Origin: Methanobacterium sp.
GTDB taxonomy: Archaea; Methanobacteriota; Methanobacteria; Methanobacteriales; Methanobacteriaceae
Assembly (NCBI GenBank): GCA_019084405.1
Contig: JAHRFX010000089.1
Coordinates: 91,457-155,456, forward strand
DNA: 64,000 bases
Reading direction: 5' to 3'
Position 1 is the first letter of the stretch. Every line of letters starts with the position of its first letter. A program made the translations under genes and the position numbers. Positions 40,940 through 56,868 of this stretch are shown here, piece after piece. The notes under the pieces were generated by a model, which was not told the origin of the DNA, made no database searches, and was given only the letters and a program-made list of their open reading frames with translations.

Positions 40940-42020
40940 ATGGGGGTACTATGGATAAAATCAGAGTTTTGCAGCTTTCTTTATTTATTTCCTTTTTTTA
41001 TATCTTATCTAACTCTAAATTATTTCATATTCTTTACTTTAAATTCTATTTTAGGCCTATTTACCAATAATATTGTTTATTTTTTAATTGGAATATTTTC
41101 TATTTCATTCCCGCTTTCTATGATTCTGGGACAGAGGTATTCTCATATAATTATTAGAACACTATACACTTTTTCAGTTACCTGGCTGGGAATAGCCCTC
41201 TTTTTTTTATGGGGATTTATATTGCTGGGAATAATTCGGGTCTGGATTGAAATTCCTTTAAAATTATCGGTACTGATATTAACATCTCTAGTCCTGATTA
41301 TAACTCTTTATTCCGGGGCAAATGCCTATTATTTTCATCAAAAAACCATAAAAATTCCATTAAAAAATCCAGTCAGGGTTGTACAGCTTTCAGATATTCA
41401 TGTGGGCTCGGTGAGAAATACTGGCTACTTGAAAAGACTGATAACAAAAATTAAGGAGATTAACCCTGGAGAGGTTTTAATTACAGGTGACCTGGCTGAG
41501 GGGTGTTCTCCTATTCACAAAAAATCTTTTAAGCCATTTAAATCTCTTAAAATGCCTATATTTTTTTGTAGGTGGCAATCATGATACCTATGTGGAATGG
41601 GTTAAAGTCAGAGATGCCTTAAATTTTGCAGGGATTGAGGTAATTAACCACGATTTTGTGGTTTTTAATGACTTGCAGATTATTGGTATAGGTTACTACA
41701 TGCAGAGGAAAATGTTAGGTCCACTTTTAAGCCAGCTGGATTTTAATCGAGATATTCCCTCAATTTTAATGCACCATCTGCCATCTGAATGGGAATATAC
41801 CTGGGAAAACGATATAAGCTTGCAGCTTTCCGGCCATACGCACCACGGACAATTTTATCCAATTAATTTACTGGTAAGGTTAATTTTCCCTTACTTTAAA
41901 GGACACTATAAGCACGGTGAAAACTATCTCTATGTTTCTGCTGGTACTGGTACATGGGGGCCTCCTTTGAGATGGGGATCTAGAAATGAGGTCACTGTTA
42001 TTGATTTAATTTCAGATTAA
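40940..42020 (+). pseudogene. Membrane-anchored metallophosphoesterase, frameshifted at a T7 run
   Basis: The frame from 40940 gives four or five membrane helices and then Q-L-S-D-I-H-V-G-S and T-G-D-L of calcineurin-like phosphoesterases, but stops at 41584. The remaining motifs (G-G-N-H-D and G-H-T-H-H-G-Q) follow in another frame to 42020. Removing one T from the seven-T run at 41561-41567 joins them in frame as P-I-F-F-V-G-G-N-H-D. A second ATG at 40951, after GGGGGT, would join the same protein if one T is removed from the T7 run at 40993-40999. It may be a real mutation, transcript slippage or a sequencing error. Confidence 0.8.
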
Positions 42021-42051
42021 TTGTCTTAATTAGTTATTCTTGTAAATGGTG

Positions 42052-42083
42052 CTTCCCTGTAAAAAAACTTCCCTGTAAAAAAA
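42052..42083. repeat. Tandem 16-bp direct repeat
   Basis: CTTCCCTGTAAAAAAA occurs twice without gap at 42052-42067 and 42068-42083, in the gap between the phosphoesterase and mmp10. No function is apparent. It may be a replication-slippage duplication near the 3' ends of two convergent genes. Confidence 0.85.
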
Positions 42084-42198
42084 AAATAATTTATAAAAAA
42101 ATGATTTCAAAGCACAGAATCTCTAAAAAAATTAATTTTCCTGGTTTTTTAACTGCAGGTAAAACTTCTCAGGACCTTGGGATTTAATAATATTTGAT

Positions 42199-43446
42199 TC
42201 ATTTTTTTATTCCAAAAAAGTTGATAGCTGCTACTAATTCTCGGAAAGCTTCTAATTCTTTTTCAATAACATTTTCATCAGTTAGAGTACCACTCATTTC
42301 ACCATCTACTGTTAATTTATCTGGCCCACGTGCTACTAAACGATCTACGCCGTCCCGACTCAAAATTTCATTGGCATCCTTGTCATGCACAAATGCTCGC
42401 CCGGGTATAATCACTGTTTCTTTAATTTCATTTAAATTAACTCCTTCCAGGTCTTTTTTGGTAATTAAACAGCCAATATCCTTATCTACAGCATATACAT
42501 CTACCAGATCCTGTGCTTCAAGGTTTTCTATTATCTTCTGGATATAGGGAGCTGCTACCTGGCTGGAGAGTATGCTTGCTTCTGCTTTAATTTCTGGAAT
42601 GAACTGTAAGAATATTTTATTTTTATTTAAAGAAATGGCAAAGGGGGCATCATTTTCAGGGTCACAAACAGGAGTACCACTAACCCTCAAATTAAATTCT
42701 TTATTTATCTTTCTTACCAGATCTTCAAATTCAGAGATGGTGTGGGGTTCCACGCCTTTTATTATTGGTTCATTTCCCAGTATGAGGCCTTGATTTTCAT
42801 AGTTGGCAAAACGCATTAAAATAAATGCCCGGGCACCCCATTCTTCCAGCTGAGTACAGGTTTCAAATAATTTCTCCCCATCATTTACTCCGGGAATAAT
42901 AACCGATGCCGCATGGACTTCAATATTTTCGGAAAATAATTTCAGGGCTTTTAAAGATTCTTCTGGATGGGGATCACCCATCCATTTTTTTCTAAGGAGG
43001 GCATCAGTGGAAAAAACAGTAAAGGTTACTTCTTCTACTCCATTAGAAATTAGATCTGAAGCTATTTTAGAATCATCTATTCCTTTACCACTGGTATAAC
43101 CCAGATGTATAGGTATTCCCATCTGCTGAAGGTTTGAAGTAAGTTCTAATAAATGAGGATAACAACTTATATCTCCTCCTCCACTGATATTAATTTTTAA
43201 GTTTTTATCACGAAATTGTCCCATCATTAAGCTGTTTTGAACATTACTGGCCACAAAAAAGGGAGGGATAAACTCGTTTTTTGTTTCAGATACACCAAAG
43301 GTGCAGGTTTCACATCCTATTTTTCCTGGTGAACAACTTCTACATCCTAAAGGCTGGAATTCTTTTATTTTTCGAAAATAACAATATTTACAATACCCTC
43401 GGCAGTCTTTTCCAGGAATACCACCCACATCTGCTATAATTTGCAT
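42199..43446 (-). CDS. mmp10: Methanogenesis marker 10, B12-dependent radical SAM McrA arginine methyltransferase
   Basis: Mmp10 methylates the delta carbon position of an active-site arginine of McrA (the 5-methylarginine of Mcr). The 415-residue protein starts with M-Q-I-I-A-D-V-G-G-I-P and has the radical SAM cysteines in C-R-G-Y-C-K-Y-C-Y-F. A second Cys cluster (C-R-S-C ... C-E-T-C) follows directly, as in this family. The target residue R271 of McrA is conserved in this genome. It is divergent from the mcr operon across a 364-bp gap. No ribosome site is visible, so the mRNA may be leaderless. Confidence 0.88.
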   Translation of the reverse strand: MQIIADVGGIPGKDCRGYCKYCYFRKIKEFQPLGCRSCSPGKIGCETCTFGVSETKNEFIPPFFVASNVQNSLMMGQFRDKNLKINISGGGDISCYPHLLELTSNLQQMGIPIHLGYTSGKGIDDSKIASDLISNGVEEVTFTVFSTDALLRKKWMGDPHPEESLKALKLFSENIEVHAASVIIPGVNDGEKLFETCTQLEEWGARAFILMRFANYENQGLILGNEPIIKGVEPHTISEFEDLVRKINKEFNLRVSGTPVCDPENDAPFAISLNKNKIFLQFIPEIKAEASILSSQVAAPYIQKIIENLEAQDLVDVYAVDKDIGCLITKKDLEGVNLNEIKETVIIPGRAFVHDKDANEILSRDGVDRLVARGPDKLTVDGEMSGTLTDENVIEKELEAFRELVAAINFFGIKK

Positions 43447-45142
<1,696 letters not shown>

Positions 45143-45176
45143 ATAATCTCACAATTTTTTGGGGGCAAAACTACAA

Positions 45177-45614
45177 ATGGACATAGAAATATTCCCACAT
45201 AGACTTTTAGGTGCAGATACAACTGAAAAACTATTGAATAACCTGGAAAATATTGATAGTATAAAACGAATGGTTATTCATGGACAGAGACTTCCTCCCG
45301 CAAGTGTCAAACATCCTGACAGAAGAACTATTGTTGTCAAAGGCGAAGAAATAGATCTACAAGTTAAAACAGGTCGTATTCTATTGGAAATTGAATCTGA
45401 AGAAGCCATAGAGAACGTTAAAGAGGTATGCGAAGAGGTATTACCTTTTGGATTTAATGTTCATATTGGAACTTTTATCAGATATCAAAAAACAGTAACT
45501 GACGAAATCAAATACGGTGATGATCTGGATAATATACCTGCTGAAATGGTGGGATTAACTGATCAGAATGCCCCACTCAGTGAAAGAGCAAGCATTATTA
45601 AAAAAAATCAATAG
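45177..45614 (+). CDS. mcrD: Mcr operon protein McrD
   Basis: McrD is an operon-encoded accessory protein that associates with Mcr during assembly, but it is not part of the mature enzyme. From the ATG at 45177 ([11 protein letters not shown]) it has 145 residues; a TTG-started longer frame includes noncoding leader sequence. It ends 10 bp before mcrC. The order mcrB-D-C-G-A marks the type I operon; the mrt (type II) operon lacks mcrC. Confidence 0.95.
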   Translation: MDIEIFPHRLLGADTTEKLLNNLENIDSIKRMVIHGQRLPPASVKHPDRRTIVVKGEEIDLQVKTGRILLEIESEEAIENVKEVCEEVLPFGFNVHIGTFIRYQKTVTDEIKYGDDLDNIPAEMVGLTDQNAPLSERASIIKKNQ

Positions 45615-45624
45615 GACTCTGAAG

Positions 45625-46221
45625 ATGATTGGCAAATGTACACATGTTGTAGACTGCCGCGAAACCATGGGGATGGGTGAAGGAGGCGGTATTGCCCAAA
45701 GGGGCACTTTTGCAGAATGTGGAAGTGAAGTACTGGCTGTGGCCATGTCTCCTGGAAGGCGCCATATTACCAAACCGGTATGTGAAATCACCTTTGCACT
45801 GCGAGAAGCAAATATAATGACCAGCACTCTGGTTTTAAATGCTGGTGCAGGTGTACCTCAGGACACTCCCAGCGCAGGTGCAGGAAGTCTTTTTGGACTC
45901 ACTCCAAATGAGATTGAGCAAATGAAAAGACATCAGGTTTTAGTAGTTCATCTGGGTGGAGTTAAATACCACATAACCTACAAGGCCAGATTGATACTGC
46001 GAAATGTGAACCGTCCTTGTGTTATTATATGTGAATATCCAGTTGACTTTGAAGATTTTGCAAAAATCGGAGTTAAAACAAGATTAGTAATGCCTGAAAT
46101 ACCCAAAACTAAAGGAAAAATCGTTGACATCGTGAGCGGTGTCATAAGAGGAGAAACTTGTCCCCAGGAAAAGCTGGATGAGATTATTAGAAAAGTTAAG
46201 TTAGCATTAGGAGGTGCATGA
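45625..46221 (+). CDS. mcrC: Mcr operon protein McrC, activation component
   Basis: The 198-residue protein begins [14 protein letters not shown] and contains a Gly-rich segment ([10 protein letters not shown]). McrC has been found in component A3a and in the Mcr activation complex with Mmp7. An AGGA lies 8 bp before the chosen ATG; a longer frame overlapping mcrD is unlikely. Its stop (TGA at 46219-46221) is 1 bp before the mcrG start. Confidence 0.95.
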   Translation: MIGKCTHVVDCRETMGMGEGGGIAQRGTFAECGSEVLAVAMSPGRRHITKPVCEITFALREANIMTSTLVLNAGAGVPQDTPSAGAGSLFGLTPNEIEQMKRHQVLVVHLGGVKYHITYKARLILRNVNRPCVIICEYPVDFEDFAKIGVKTRLVMPEIPKTKGKIVDIVSGVIRGETCPQEKLDEIIRKVKLALGGA

Positions 46222-46222
46222 T

Positions 46223-46972
<750 letters not shown>

Positions 46973-46990
46973 TTAAGGGGAGGAATGATT

Positions 46991-48643
<1,653 letters not shown>

Positions 48644-48659
48644 GTCTAACCCACCTATT

Positions 48660-48675
48660 TATTTTTTTTTATTTA
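48660..48675 (+). terminator. T-tract between mcrA and mtrE
   Basis: The 52-bp gap after mcrA contains a TTTATTTTTTTTTATTT-like U-rich tract without hairpin, of the type recognised by archaeal termination (FttA and intrinsic). Termination may be partial, with mtr transcribed by read-through or from its own weak promoter. Confidence 0.35.
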
Positions 48676-48695
48676 AAACATAAGGAGGAAAATAC

Positions 48696-49574
48696 ATGGA
48701 CCCTATGATAACAGGATTAGGTGTTGTTGCTCTTATGGGAGTAGCCGCAACCATCGCTGGGGCTGCAGAGGATTTAGAATCCGATGTAGGTTCGCAGAGT
48801 AATCCTAACTCACAAGTTCAGCTAGCACCTCAGATGGGGCACCTGCACCGGATGATAAACAAAGCTGTTTCTGGTGAACCGGTAGCTTATGGTGCCTGGT
48901 GTGGTATTGCTGGTTCTGTAACATTTGTAATGATAGGAGCATTAAATCTACCAGTGATTATGGCTTTGGCTGTAGGGGCTTTTATAGCTGCTTTAGTTCA
49001 TACCGCATATTCAGCAACATCTCACATGGGACGGATTGTTAGTCAATCCCAGTTCAATCAACCTTTATTCATGGATGTTCTGGTTCAATCTTTAGGACCA
49101 ATAGCAGGACATGGATTTATAACTACTTTTTGTATTGTAGGATTATCATACCTGATGATTTCAGCCTTACAACCAGCTCACCCATTCCCACTTCCTTTAC
49201 TGGCTGTACTATGGGGAATAACTATTGGAGCTATTGGTTCATCTACTGGAGACGTTCATTACGGAGCTGAAAGGGAATACCAACAATATCCTTTCGGTGG
49301 AGGAGTCCCAGTAGCTATTCACGGTGACATTGTAACTAAAGCCGAAATGGGAGCAAGAAACTCAATTGATGTTGTAAACTTCTGTGCTAAATACGGAGGT
49401 CCCTTGACCGGGTTTGCTTTCGGAGCGGTTGTTTTTTTCAGTTTCTGGATCACAATAGTGTTCGGATTAACCGGAGGATTAATAGCAGGTTTGATAATAG
49501 TTCTAATACTGATAATACTCAATAACAGAGTAGAAATGTTCGCTAGAACTAATTATGGACCATACAAGGATTAA
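48696..49574 (+). CDS. mtrE: Tetrahydromethanopterin S-methyltransferase subunit E
   Basis: MtrE is one of the membrane subunits forming the sodium channel of the Mtr complex, which transfers methyl from methyl-H4MPT to coenzyme M and pumps sodium. The 292-residue protein has about six membrane helices and a loop with G-S-S-T-G-D-V-H-Y-G-A-E-R-E. AAGGAGG precedes the ATG. It is first in mtrEDCBAFGH. Confidence 0.97.
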   Translation: MDPMITGLGVVALMGVAATIAGAAEDLESDVGSQSNPNSQVQLAPQMGHLHRMINKAVSGEPVAYGAWCGIAGSVTFVMIGALNLPVIMALAVGAFIAALVHTAYSATSHMGRIVSQSQFNQPLFMDVLVQSLGPIAGHGFITTFCIVGLSYLMISALQPAHPFPLPLLAVLWGITIGAIGSSTGDVHYGAEREYQQYPFGGGVPVAIHGDIVTKAEMGARNSIDVVNFCAKYGGPLTGFAFGAVVFFSFWITIVFGLTGGLIAGLIIVLILIILNNRVEMFARTNYGPYKD

Positions 49575-49586
49575 GGAGGATATAAG

Positions 49587-50284
49587 ATGGATCCATTAAC
49601 ATTAATCGGAGCTATAACTGTGGGCGGAGTCCTCATAGGCGGAGGAGTACACTTCGTACCTGTGGGTGGAGCTCCTGCAGCTATAGCAACTGCTACAGGT
49701 GTAGGTACTGGTACAGCTATGTTAGCTGCTGGTGCTGGTTTAACTGGACTAATTACTGCTGCTGCTATGACTGGTCAGTCTGTCTGGATGATTATGGCTG
49801 CTGGTGCAATTGGTGCCATGATCATGATAGGAATTACTATGCTGGTAGGTAACCTAATATACGTTTATGGTGTAGGATGTGTACCTGCTTCAGCTAAAGT
49901 AAATGTAGACCCTATAACCAAACTAAACCAGGAAAAATACGTTACTCCTGGTACTGAAGGACACGGAGTTCCTACTGTTTGTTATATAAGTGGTTTAATT
50001 GGTGCCGCATTAGGTGGAATCGGTGGAGGATTAATCTACTGGGGCCTATATGAAGTATTGAAAGGTTCAGCCTATTTCATTGGCGCTATTGAACTGGCCG
50101 CAATATTAGCTGTTGGTATATTCTTTATTAACGCAGTAATCGCCTCTTATAACATAGGAGGTACTATTGAAGGATTCCACGATCCAAAATTCAAAAGAAT
50201 TGGACGGGGAATAATTGCTTGTTTAATTGCTTCGGTGGTAATCGGAGCTATTTCACTACTCTTAACTAACGGAGGTGTCTTCTA

Positions 50285-50285
<1 letters not shown>
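49587..50285 (+). CDS. mtrD: Tetrahydromethanopterin S-methyltransferase subunit D
   Basis: The 232-residue Ala/Gly-rich polytopic membrane subunit has about six helices and a conserved cytoplasmic segment [12 protein letters not shown] near residue 125. AAGGAGG precedes the ATG. Its TAA shares one base with the mtrC ATG (TAATG), which implies coupled translation. Confidence 0.97.
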
Positions 50286-51088
<803 letters not shown>

Positions 51089-51099
51089 GAGGAATCAAA

Positions 51100-51402
51100 A
51101 TGGAAATGTTACCTTTAGTTAAAATAGTTCCTGAATCTAACTTAACTTTAGATCCCTCCACTGGTATGATCGGAGCTGCTCTAGGCAGAGAGGTCTTAAT
51201 ATTATCAATGGATGATATAAACACAGAAATAGCTACGTTAGAGGCTACAGCAGACGACTTAATGAACTCACTTGACCCTTCCACCACTTGCGAGGGATCC
51301 TACCCTGGAAGGGAAGGAGTATACCTTACTGCAGGTAAATTAACTAATATGGTGTACGGGTTCATACTGGGTCTAATTTTGCTGATTGCCATACTGCTTT
51401 AG
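51100..51402 (+). CDS. mtrB: Tetrahydromethanopterin S-methyltransferase subunit B
   Basis: The 100-residue subunit has a cytoplasmic N-terminal part ([13 protein letters not shown]) and a single C-terminal membrane helix ([13 protein letters not shown]). AGGAGG lies before the ATG. It belongs to the stalk part of the complex with MtrA and MtrF. Confidence 0.96.
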   Translation: MEMLPLVKIVPESNLTLDPSTGMIGAALGREVLILSMDDINTEIATLEATADDLMNSLDPSTTCEGSYPGREGVYLTAGKLTNMVYGFILGLILLIAILL

Positions 51403-51414
51403 GAGGTGTTATAA

Positions 51415-52131
51415 GTGTCTGATAAAAAATCACCTGCAGAAGGATGGCCGGTAGTCAATGGGGATTACATAGTCGGGGATCCAGAAAGCCCAGTAGCTGC
51501 TACTACTCTTGCTTCTCACATAGAAGATGTACCTGTAGATGCTGGTGCTGCCATTGCCGGACCATGCAAAACCGAAAACCTCGGTATAGAAAAGATGTTG
51601 GCCAATATTATATCCAACCCTAACATCAGATTCCTCATTCTGTGCGGATCTGAAGTACAGGGACATATTACTGGTCAAAGTATTGAAGCTCTCCACCAAA
51701 ATGGTGTAGATCCAGAAAAAAGAAGTATTGTAGGCGCTACTGGTGCCATTCCATACGTCGAAAATATACCTGATGAAGGTATTGAACGATTCCAGCAACA
51801 ACTGGAAATTGTAAACTTGATTGACGTGGAAGACGCTGCCGCTATACAATCCAAAGTAAAAGAGTGTGTTGAAAAGGATCCTGGAGCATTCGAAGAAGAA
51901 GCTATGGTAATTAAAGTGGAGGAAGGAGGAGACGAAGAAGAAGGCGAAGAAGTAAGGCCTGTAGCTCCTGAAACCGCTCTTATCGAAGCTAGAATGCGTA
52001 ATATCCAGACCCAGGTCAAACTGGTTGGTACTGCTAACCGGATGTTTGCGGGTATGTACTCTGGTAAAGTGCAGGGTATCATGATCGGATTGGCATTTAT
52101 GCTGACCTTGGGCATACTACTCTTATTATAG
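51415..52131 (+). CDS. mtrA: Tetrahydromethanopterin S-methyltransferase subunit A (corrinoid-binding)
   Basis: MtrA holds the cobamide that carries the methyl group. From the GTG start (GGAGGTG upstream) the cobalt-ligating histidine is H84 in [10 protein letters not shown], the same number as in Methanothermobacter. Residues 1-170 form the soluble domain, then an acidic linker ([11 protein letters not shown]). A C-terminal membrane helix is preceded by a segment closely similar to MtrF. Total length is 238. Confidence 0.98.
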   Translation: MSDKKSPAEGWPVVNGDYIVGDPESPVAATTLASHIEDVPVDAGAAIAGPCKTENLGIEKMLANIISNPNIRFLILCGSEVQGHITGQSIEALHQNGVDPEKRSIVGATGAIPYVENIPDEGIERFQQQLEIVNLIDVEDAAAIQSKVKECVEKDPGAFEEEAMVIKVEEGGDEEEGEEVRPVAPETALIEARMRNIQTQVKLVGTANRMFAGMYSGKVQGIMIGLAFMLTLGILLLL

Positions 52132-52146
52132 GCGGGAGGTTTCTAA

Positions 52147-52350
52147 ATGATTATACTATCAAATAAACCAAACGTACGCGGCGTTAAAAACGTAGTTGAA
52201 GATATAAAATATCGAACTCAATTGATTGGTCGTGACGGCCGACTATTTGCCGGTCTAATAGCTACCCGTATAAGTGGTATGGCTATTGGATTTGTACTGG
52301 CACTAGCTCTGGTGGGTCTGCCAATCATATGGAAATTGATGATGGGGTGA
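52147..52350 (+). CDS. mtrF: Tetrahydromethanopterin S-methyltransferase subunit F
   Basis: The 67-residue subunit has one C-terminal membrane helix. Its middle part (I-K-Y-R-T-Q-L-I-G-R-D-G-R-L-F-A-G) parallels the C-terminal part of MtrA, a known internal homology. GGGAGG precedes the ATG; its stop lies in the GGTGAT ribosome site of mtrG. Confidence 0.95.
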   Translation: MIILSNKPNVRGVKNVVEDIKYRTQLIGRDGRLFAGLIATRISGMAIGFVLALALVGLPIIWKLMMG

Positions 52351-52355
52351 TATGA

Positions 52356-52604
52356 ATGTCTGATGAAAAAACTACTATACCCCGTGTATTGGTCTCTGCT
52401 GACGAATTCAATAAGGCCAATGTTAAATTGGATGAAATTGAAGAGAAGGTAGAATTCACTGTAGGTGAATATTACCAGAGATTAGGTCAACAAGTAGGTA
52501 GAGATGTAGGTATTTTATATGGATTAATAATAGGACTTATAATCCTGTTGATAACTTACAAAGTCTTAGCCATTGGGGCATTTCTGTCCTTATTAGGCAT
52601 ATAG
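52356..52604 (+). CDS. mtrG: Tetrahydromethanopterin S-methyltransferase subunit G
   Basis: The 82-residue subunit has a soluble N-terminal part, a short helix ([18 protein letters not shown]) and one C-terminal membrane helix. GGTGAT precedes the ATG. mtrH follows 21 bp after its stop. Confidence 0.95.
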   Translation: MSDEKTTIPRVLVSADEFNKANVKLDEIEEKVEFTVGEYYQRLGQQVGRDVGILYGLIIGLIILLITYKVLAIGAFLSLLGI

Positions 52605-52625
52605 ATTGGATTGGGAGGTTTACGT

Positions 52626-53558
<933 letters not shown>

Positions 53559-53594
53559 AAAGGCGTCAATCGCCTTATTTTTTTTTATTTTTTT
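53559..53594 (+). terminator. Hairpin plus T-tract terminator of the mtr operon
   Basis: AAGGCG and CGCCTT form a 6-bp stem around TCAAT immediately after the mtrH stop, followed by a run of mostly T to 53594. This resembles an intrinsic terminator and fits the end of a very highly expressed operon. Confidence 0.7.
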
Positions 53595-53753
53595 AAGGAA
53601 CCCTTTTTAGATATTTTTTTTTTATTAATTGTGCTTTCCATAACTATATTAATCCCTAAAAGATATTCTCATTTTGTTCAATTTACTGAAAATCTAACCT
53701 GATTTACACAAAATATATAAATAGGAAAAAGGAAACATTGTTCCGGTGAAATA

Positions 53754-54704
53754 ATGCTATGGATAATCCTAATAATTGTACTCATAATCTCTCTTATAGC
53801 AGTTATTAAGGCTGCAGATATTTTTGTTGAAAATTTAGTTGAAATAGGTTCATCTTTAGGAATATCCGAGGTCATTTTAGGTGTAACTGCTGCAGCTATG
53901 GGAACTTCCCTTCCTGAATTTGGCTCGGCCATAATAGCTATTTTAAGTGGAAATCCTGAGATAGGTGTGGGGACTGTTCTGGGGGCTAATATTTGGAATA
54001 TGGGAGGAATACTGGGTATATCTGCTGTATTTTCCGGGATGATAACTACTAAAAAAGCTTATCTGAAACGTGATGGATCCATGGCGTTACTTACTGCAAT
54101 TATCCTATTTCTATTTTTACTTTATTTTGTAAATATTTGGGCAGGTATAGTGCTCATTGTGGCCTATTTAGGTTACCTGTATTATTTGATTCAGGGACAG
54201 AAAAAAGAAAATCAGAAAAAAATAGAATCAAAATCAACTGAAACAAACCCTAAAAATCTCCGCAAAAAAACCATGTGGGCATTAGCAGGTATATTGGGCC
54301 TGGCTATTGGTTGCAGGATATTGGTATACTGTACGGTAGAGCTTTCTGATATTTTCAGCATACCGGAGATGTTTGCAGGCATATTACTTGCTTTTGGAAC
54401 TACAGCCCCAGAATTTTTCACAGTGTTTACTTCAGCCCGTAGAGGACTCTCCCATCTGGCAATAGGAACTGTACTGGGGAGTAATATCTTCAATATCATG
54501 ATTGGTTTAGGGGTACCGGCCTTACTGGTGACCATACCTGTGGAGAACATTGCCATTTTATATGATGCTCCGGTGATGATACTAATGACCATCACCCTTT
54601 TATTATTAATGCGCAGGAACCATAGACTTACAAGAAGAGAAGGTTTAATTTTAATCGTATTTTACGCAGCATATATTACTTTAAGAATGTTCTGGACGGT
54701 TTAA
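53754..54704 (+). CDS. CaCA-family sodium/calcium-type exchanger, copy 1
   Basis: The 316-residue membrane protein has about ten helices and the two alpha repeats of the family: [10 protein letters not shown] ... G-A-N-I-W-N near residue 45-80, and G-T-T-A-P-E-F-F ... G-S-N-I-F-N near residue 215-250. It exchanges Ca or another cation against sodium or protons. GGTGAA precedes the ATG. A universal stress protein gene follows after 1 bp. A paralogous pair lies downstream. Confidence 0.88.
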   Translation: MLWIILIIVLIISLIAVIKAADIFVENLVEIGSSLGISEVILGVTAAAMGTSLPEFGSAIIAILSGNPEIGVGTVLGANIWNMGGILGISAVFSGMITTKKAYLKRDGSMALLTAIILFLFLLYFVNIWAGIVLIVAYLGYLYYLIQGQKKENQKKIESKSTETNPKNLRKKTMWALAGILGLAIGCRILVYCTVELSDIFSIPEMFAGILLAFGTTAPEFFTVFTSARRGLSHLAIGTVLGSNIFNIMIGLGVPALLVTIPVENIAILYDAPVMILMTITLLLLMRRNHRLTRREGLILIVFYAAYITLRMFWTV

Positions 54705-54705
54705 C

Positions 54706-55140
54706 ATGTTTAAAAAAATTTTACTCCCTGTTATGGGGGAATATCTGGACGAATTAGTGGATCATACCATGGAACTGGTACAGGGAAAACAGATGGAAGT
54801 AATAGGACTTTATGTGGTGGATACTTCTGCACCATTTCTCACCCCTTCCAAAATTAAAAAAATCATTAAAGATGAACTTAGTATTAAAGGAGAGGAAATT
54901 CTGGAGGAATTATCCCATAAGTTTCACACACCTCAAACCTATATGGTGAACTTTAAAAAGATGATGGTAGAGGGAAACCCTGCAGATAAAATTGTGGAAA
55001 TAGCTGAAAATGAACAGGTGGATGTTATTGTGATGGGTACTGGTAAAGGTATTGTGGATAAACACCTTTTAGGTAGTGTTTCTGAAAAGGTAGTTCACTC
55101 TACACCCTGCACTATTATGCTGGTGAGGACCATTAATTAA
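54706..55140 (+). CDS. Universal stress protein (UspA family), copy 1
   Basis: The 144-residue UspA-fold protein begins M-F-K-K-I-L-L-P-V and ends with the nucleotide-binding signature [19 protein letters not shown]. It starts 1 bp after the exchanger gene, so the protein probably acts as a nucleotide-sensing regulator of that transporter. A 47-bp stretch is identical to the second copy. Confidence 0.9.
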   Translation: MFKKILLPVMGEYLDELVDHTMELVQGKQMEVIGLYVVDTSAPFLTPSKIKKIIKDELSIKGEEILEELSHKFHTPQTYMVNFKKMMVEGNPADKIVEIAENEQVDVIVMGTGKGIVDKHLLGSVSEKVVHSTPCTIMLVRTIN

Positions 55141-55337
55141 TAACTCTAGATAATAGAAATCTAAGTGGTTTTAATTTCAAGGTATAGTGATGTTAATTAA
55201 TACCTTAAACGTTAATTTATCATTCTTTAACAAAAGAAATGTTATTTTAAAAAAAGTTTGAAATATAAGTACTATAAACCCCCCGATTACAGTCTTAATT
55301 TTTATAGGGGGAAGTAAAAATATTCAGTGGTGATATT

Positions 55338-56297
55338 TTGTTAGAAATTGCGGGACTTCTCCTGGCCCTGATTTTATCTTTAATTATAGTAATAAAATCA
55401 TCAGACTTATTTGTGGATAATATAGTAGAAATAGGTGCAGCGCTGGGTATTTCTCAGATTATACTGGGGGTTACTGCATCAGCTATTGGAACTTCACTAC
55501 CTGAATTTGGTTCGGCTATGATTGCTTCTTTATCAGGCAGCACTGAAATTGGAGTGGGGACGGTTATAGGTTCTAATATATGGAATATCGCGGGAATACT
55601 GGGAATATCTGCTACTGTAGCCGGTGTTATTGGTACCAATCCTAAGGGAATCACCAGAGATGGTATGGTAACTCTGGGAACCGGCCTTATTTTAATATTT
55701 TTTATGTTATGGGGTGAAATAACCAGAATTGCATCAATAGTAATGATCCTGTTTTATTTGTTTTACTTATGGCTTTTAATCAAGGCACAAAAAGAATACC
55801 AGGATTCAAAAAGCCCTGATAAAGGTTTCAAAAAGAAACCTATAACTAAAAAAAGGATAGGTTTTTCTATTCTGGGGATTGCAGGTTTAATTGTGGGATG
55901 TAGAATTTTAGTATTTGCCGGGGTGGAACTGGCCCGGATTGCAGGAATACCTGAAATGATTATGGGGCTATTTACTCTGGCTATAGGTACCAGTATTCCA
56001 GAATTAGTGGTAACCCTATCTTCCGCCATGAAAGGTCTGCATGAATTATCTATCGGTACTGTTCTAGGGAGTAACACCTTCAACATCCTGATTGGAATAG
56101 GAGTACCTGCTCTTTTTATGAATATTCCAGTTGACCCCCTTTCTTTAAGTTTTGATGCTCCGGTAATGATCCTGGTTATAGTTCTGGTATTATTACTCAT
56201 TAAAAAGGGAGGCATGAAGTTAAATAGGGTGGGGGGAATAATTTTAATTAGTACTTATGTAGTTTATGCGGTATCCAGAATATATTTACTAGCGTGA
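55338..56297 (+). CDS. CaCA-family exchanger, copy 2
   Basis: The 319-residue paralogue of the gene at 53754 starts at a TTG 5 bp after GGTGAT. Both alpha repeats are intact ([10 protein letters not shown] ... G-S-N-I-W-N; G-T-S-I-P-E-L ... G-S-N-T-F-N). In copy 1 the second repeat reads G-T-T-A-P-E-F, so the two may differ in ion preference. The stop codon overlaps the GTG/ATG region of the following usp gene. Confidence 0.87.
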   Translation: MLEIAGLLLALILSLIIVIKSSDLFVDNIVEIGAALGISQIILGVTASAIGTSLPEFGSAMIASLSGSTEIGVGTVIGSNIWNIAGILGISATVAGVIGTNPKGITRDGMVTLGTGLILIFFMLWGEITRIASIVMILFYLFYLWLLIKAQKEYQDSKSPDKGFKKKPITKKRIGFSILGIAGLIVGCRILVFAGVELARIAGIPEMIMGLFTLAIGTSIPELVVTLSSAMKGLHELSIGTVLGSNTFNILIGIGVPALFMNIPVDPLSLSFDAPVMILVIVLVLLLIKKGGMKLNRVGGIILISTYVVYAVSRIYLLA

Positions 56298-56302
56298 TGG
56301 AA

Positions 56303-56734
56303 ATGTATGAGAAAATATTGGTCACTACTATGGGAGAATATATGGACGAAATAATTGAACACACCGTAGACCTTTTTAGAGGTCGCGATGCGGAAATTTT
56401 ATGTGTTTATGTGGTAGAAACATCAGTGCCCTTTCTAACCCCCAAGAAAGTTAAGGAGATGATGATAGAAGAATTAACATCCAGAGGAAAGGAAATACTC
56501 ACTGATATGGAAAAAGGAATTAAAAAATCCACAGATTCTAATGTTAATTTCAGGGGTATAATGGTGGAAGGTAATCCTGCCGATGAAATTGTTAAAATTG
56601 CAGAAGATGAAGATGTGGATGTTATTGTGATGGGTACTGGTAAAGGTATTGTGGATAAACATCTCCTGGGGAGTGTTTCAGAAAAAGTAATACATTCTGC
56701 TCCCTGCACAGTACTTCTGGTCCGCACGGTTTAA
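56303..56734 (+). CDS. Universal stress protein (UspA family), copy 2
   Basis: The 143-residue paralogue of the protein at 54706 starts M-Y-E-K-I-L-V-T-T (ATG at 56303; ATG at 56297 is also possible). The same C-terminal nucleotide-binding motif is present. It is coupled to the preceding exchanger. Residues [10 protein letters not shown] correspond to [10 protein letters not shown] of copy 1, confirming the duplication of the whole two-gene unit. Confidence 0.9.
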   Translation: MYEKILVTTMGEYMDEIIEHTVDLFRGRDAEILCVYVVETSVPFLTPKKVKEMMIEELTSRGKEILTDMEKGIKKSTDSNVNFRGIMVEGNPADEIVKIAEDEDVDVIVMGTGKGIVDKHLLGSVSEKVIHSAPCTVLLVRTV

Positions 56735-56868
56735 ATCGAATTTTAGTTTCCCTTAAATATCTATTTATAATAAATTACTTTTTTTTTTGATAACGGGGTT
56801 TAAGATTTTTTTATAAAGATTTATATCTACCTTTAATAGACTATTCCTATTGACCAGGGGGTAATTAG

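Noticed and set aside
45568..45624. Longer mcrC overlapping mcrD
   Set aside because: The extra 19 residues are mcrD sequence in another frame; the family start M-I-G-K-C is at 45625 with AGGA before it.
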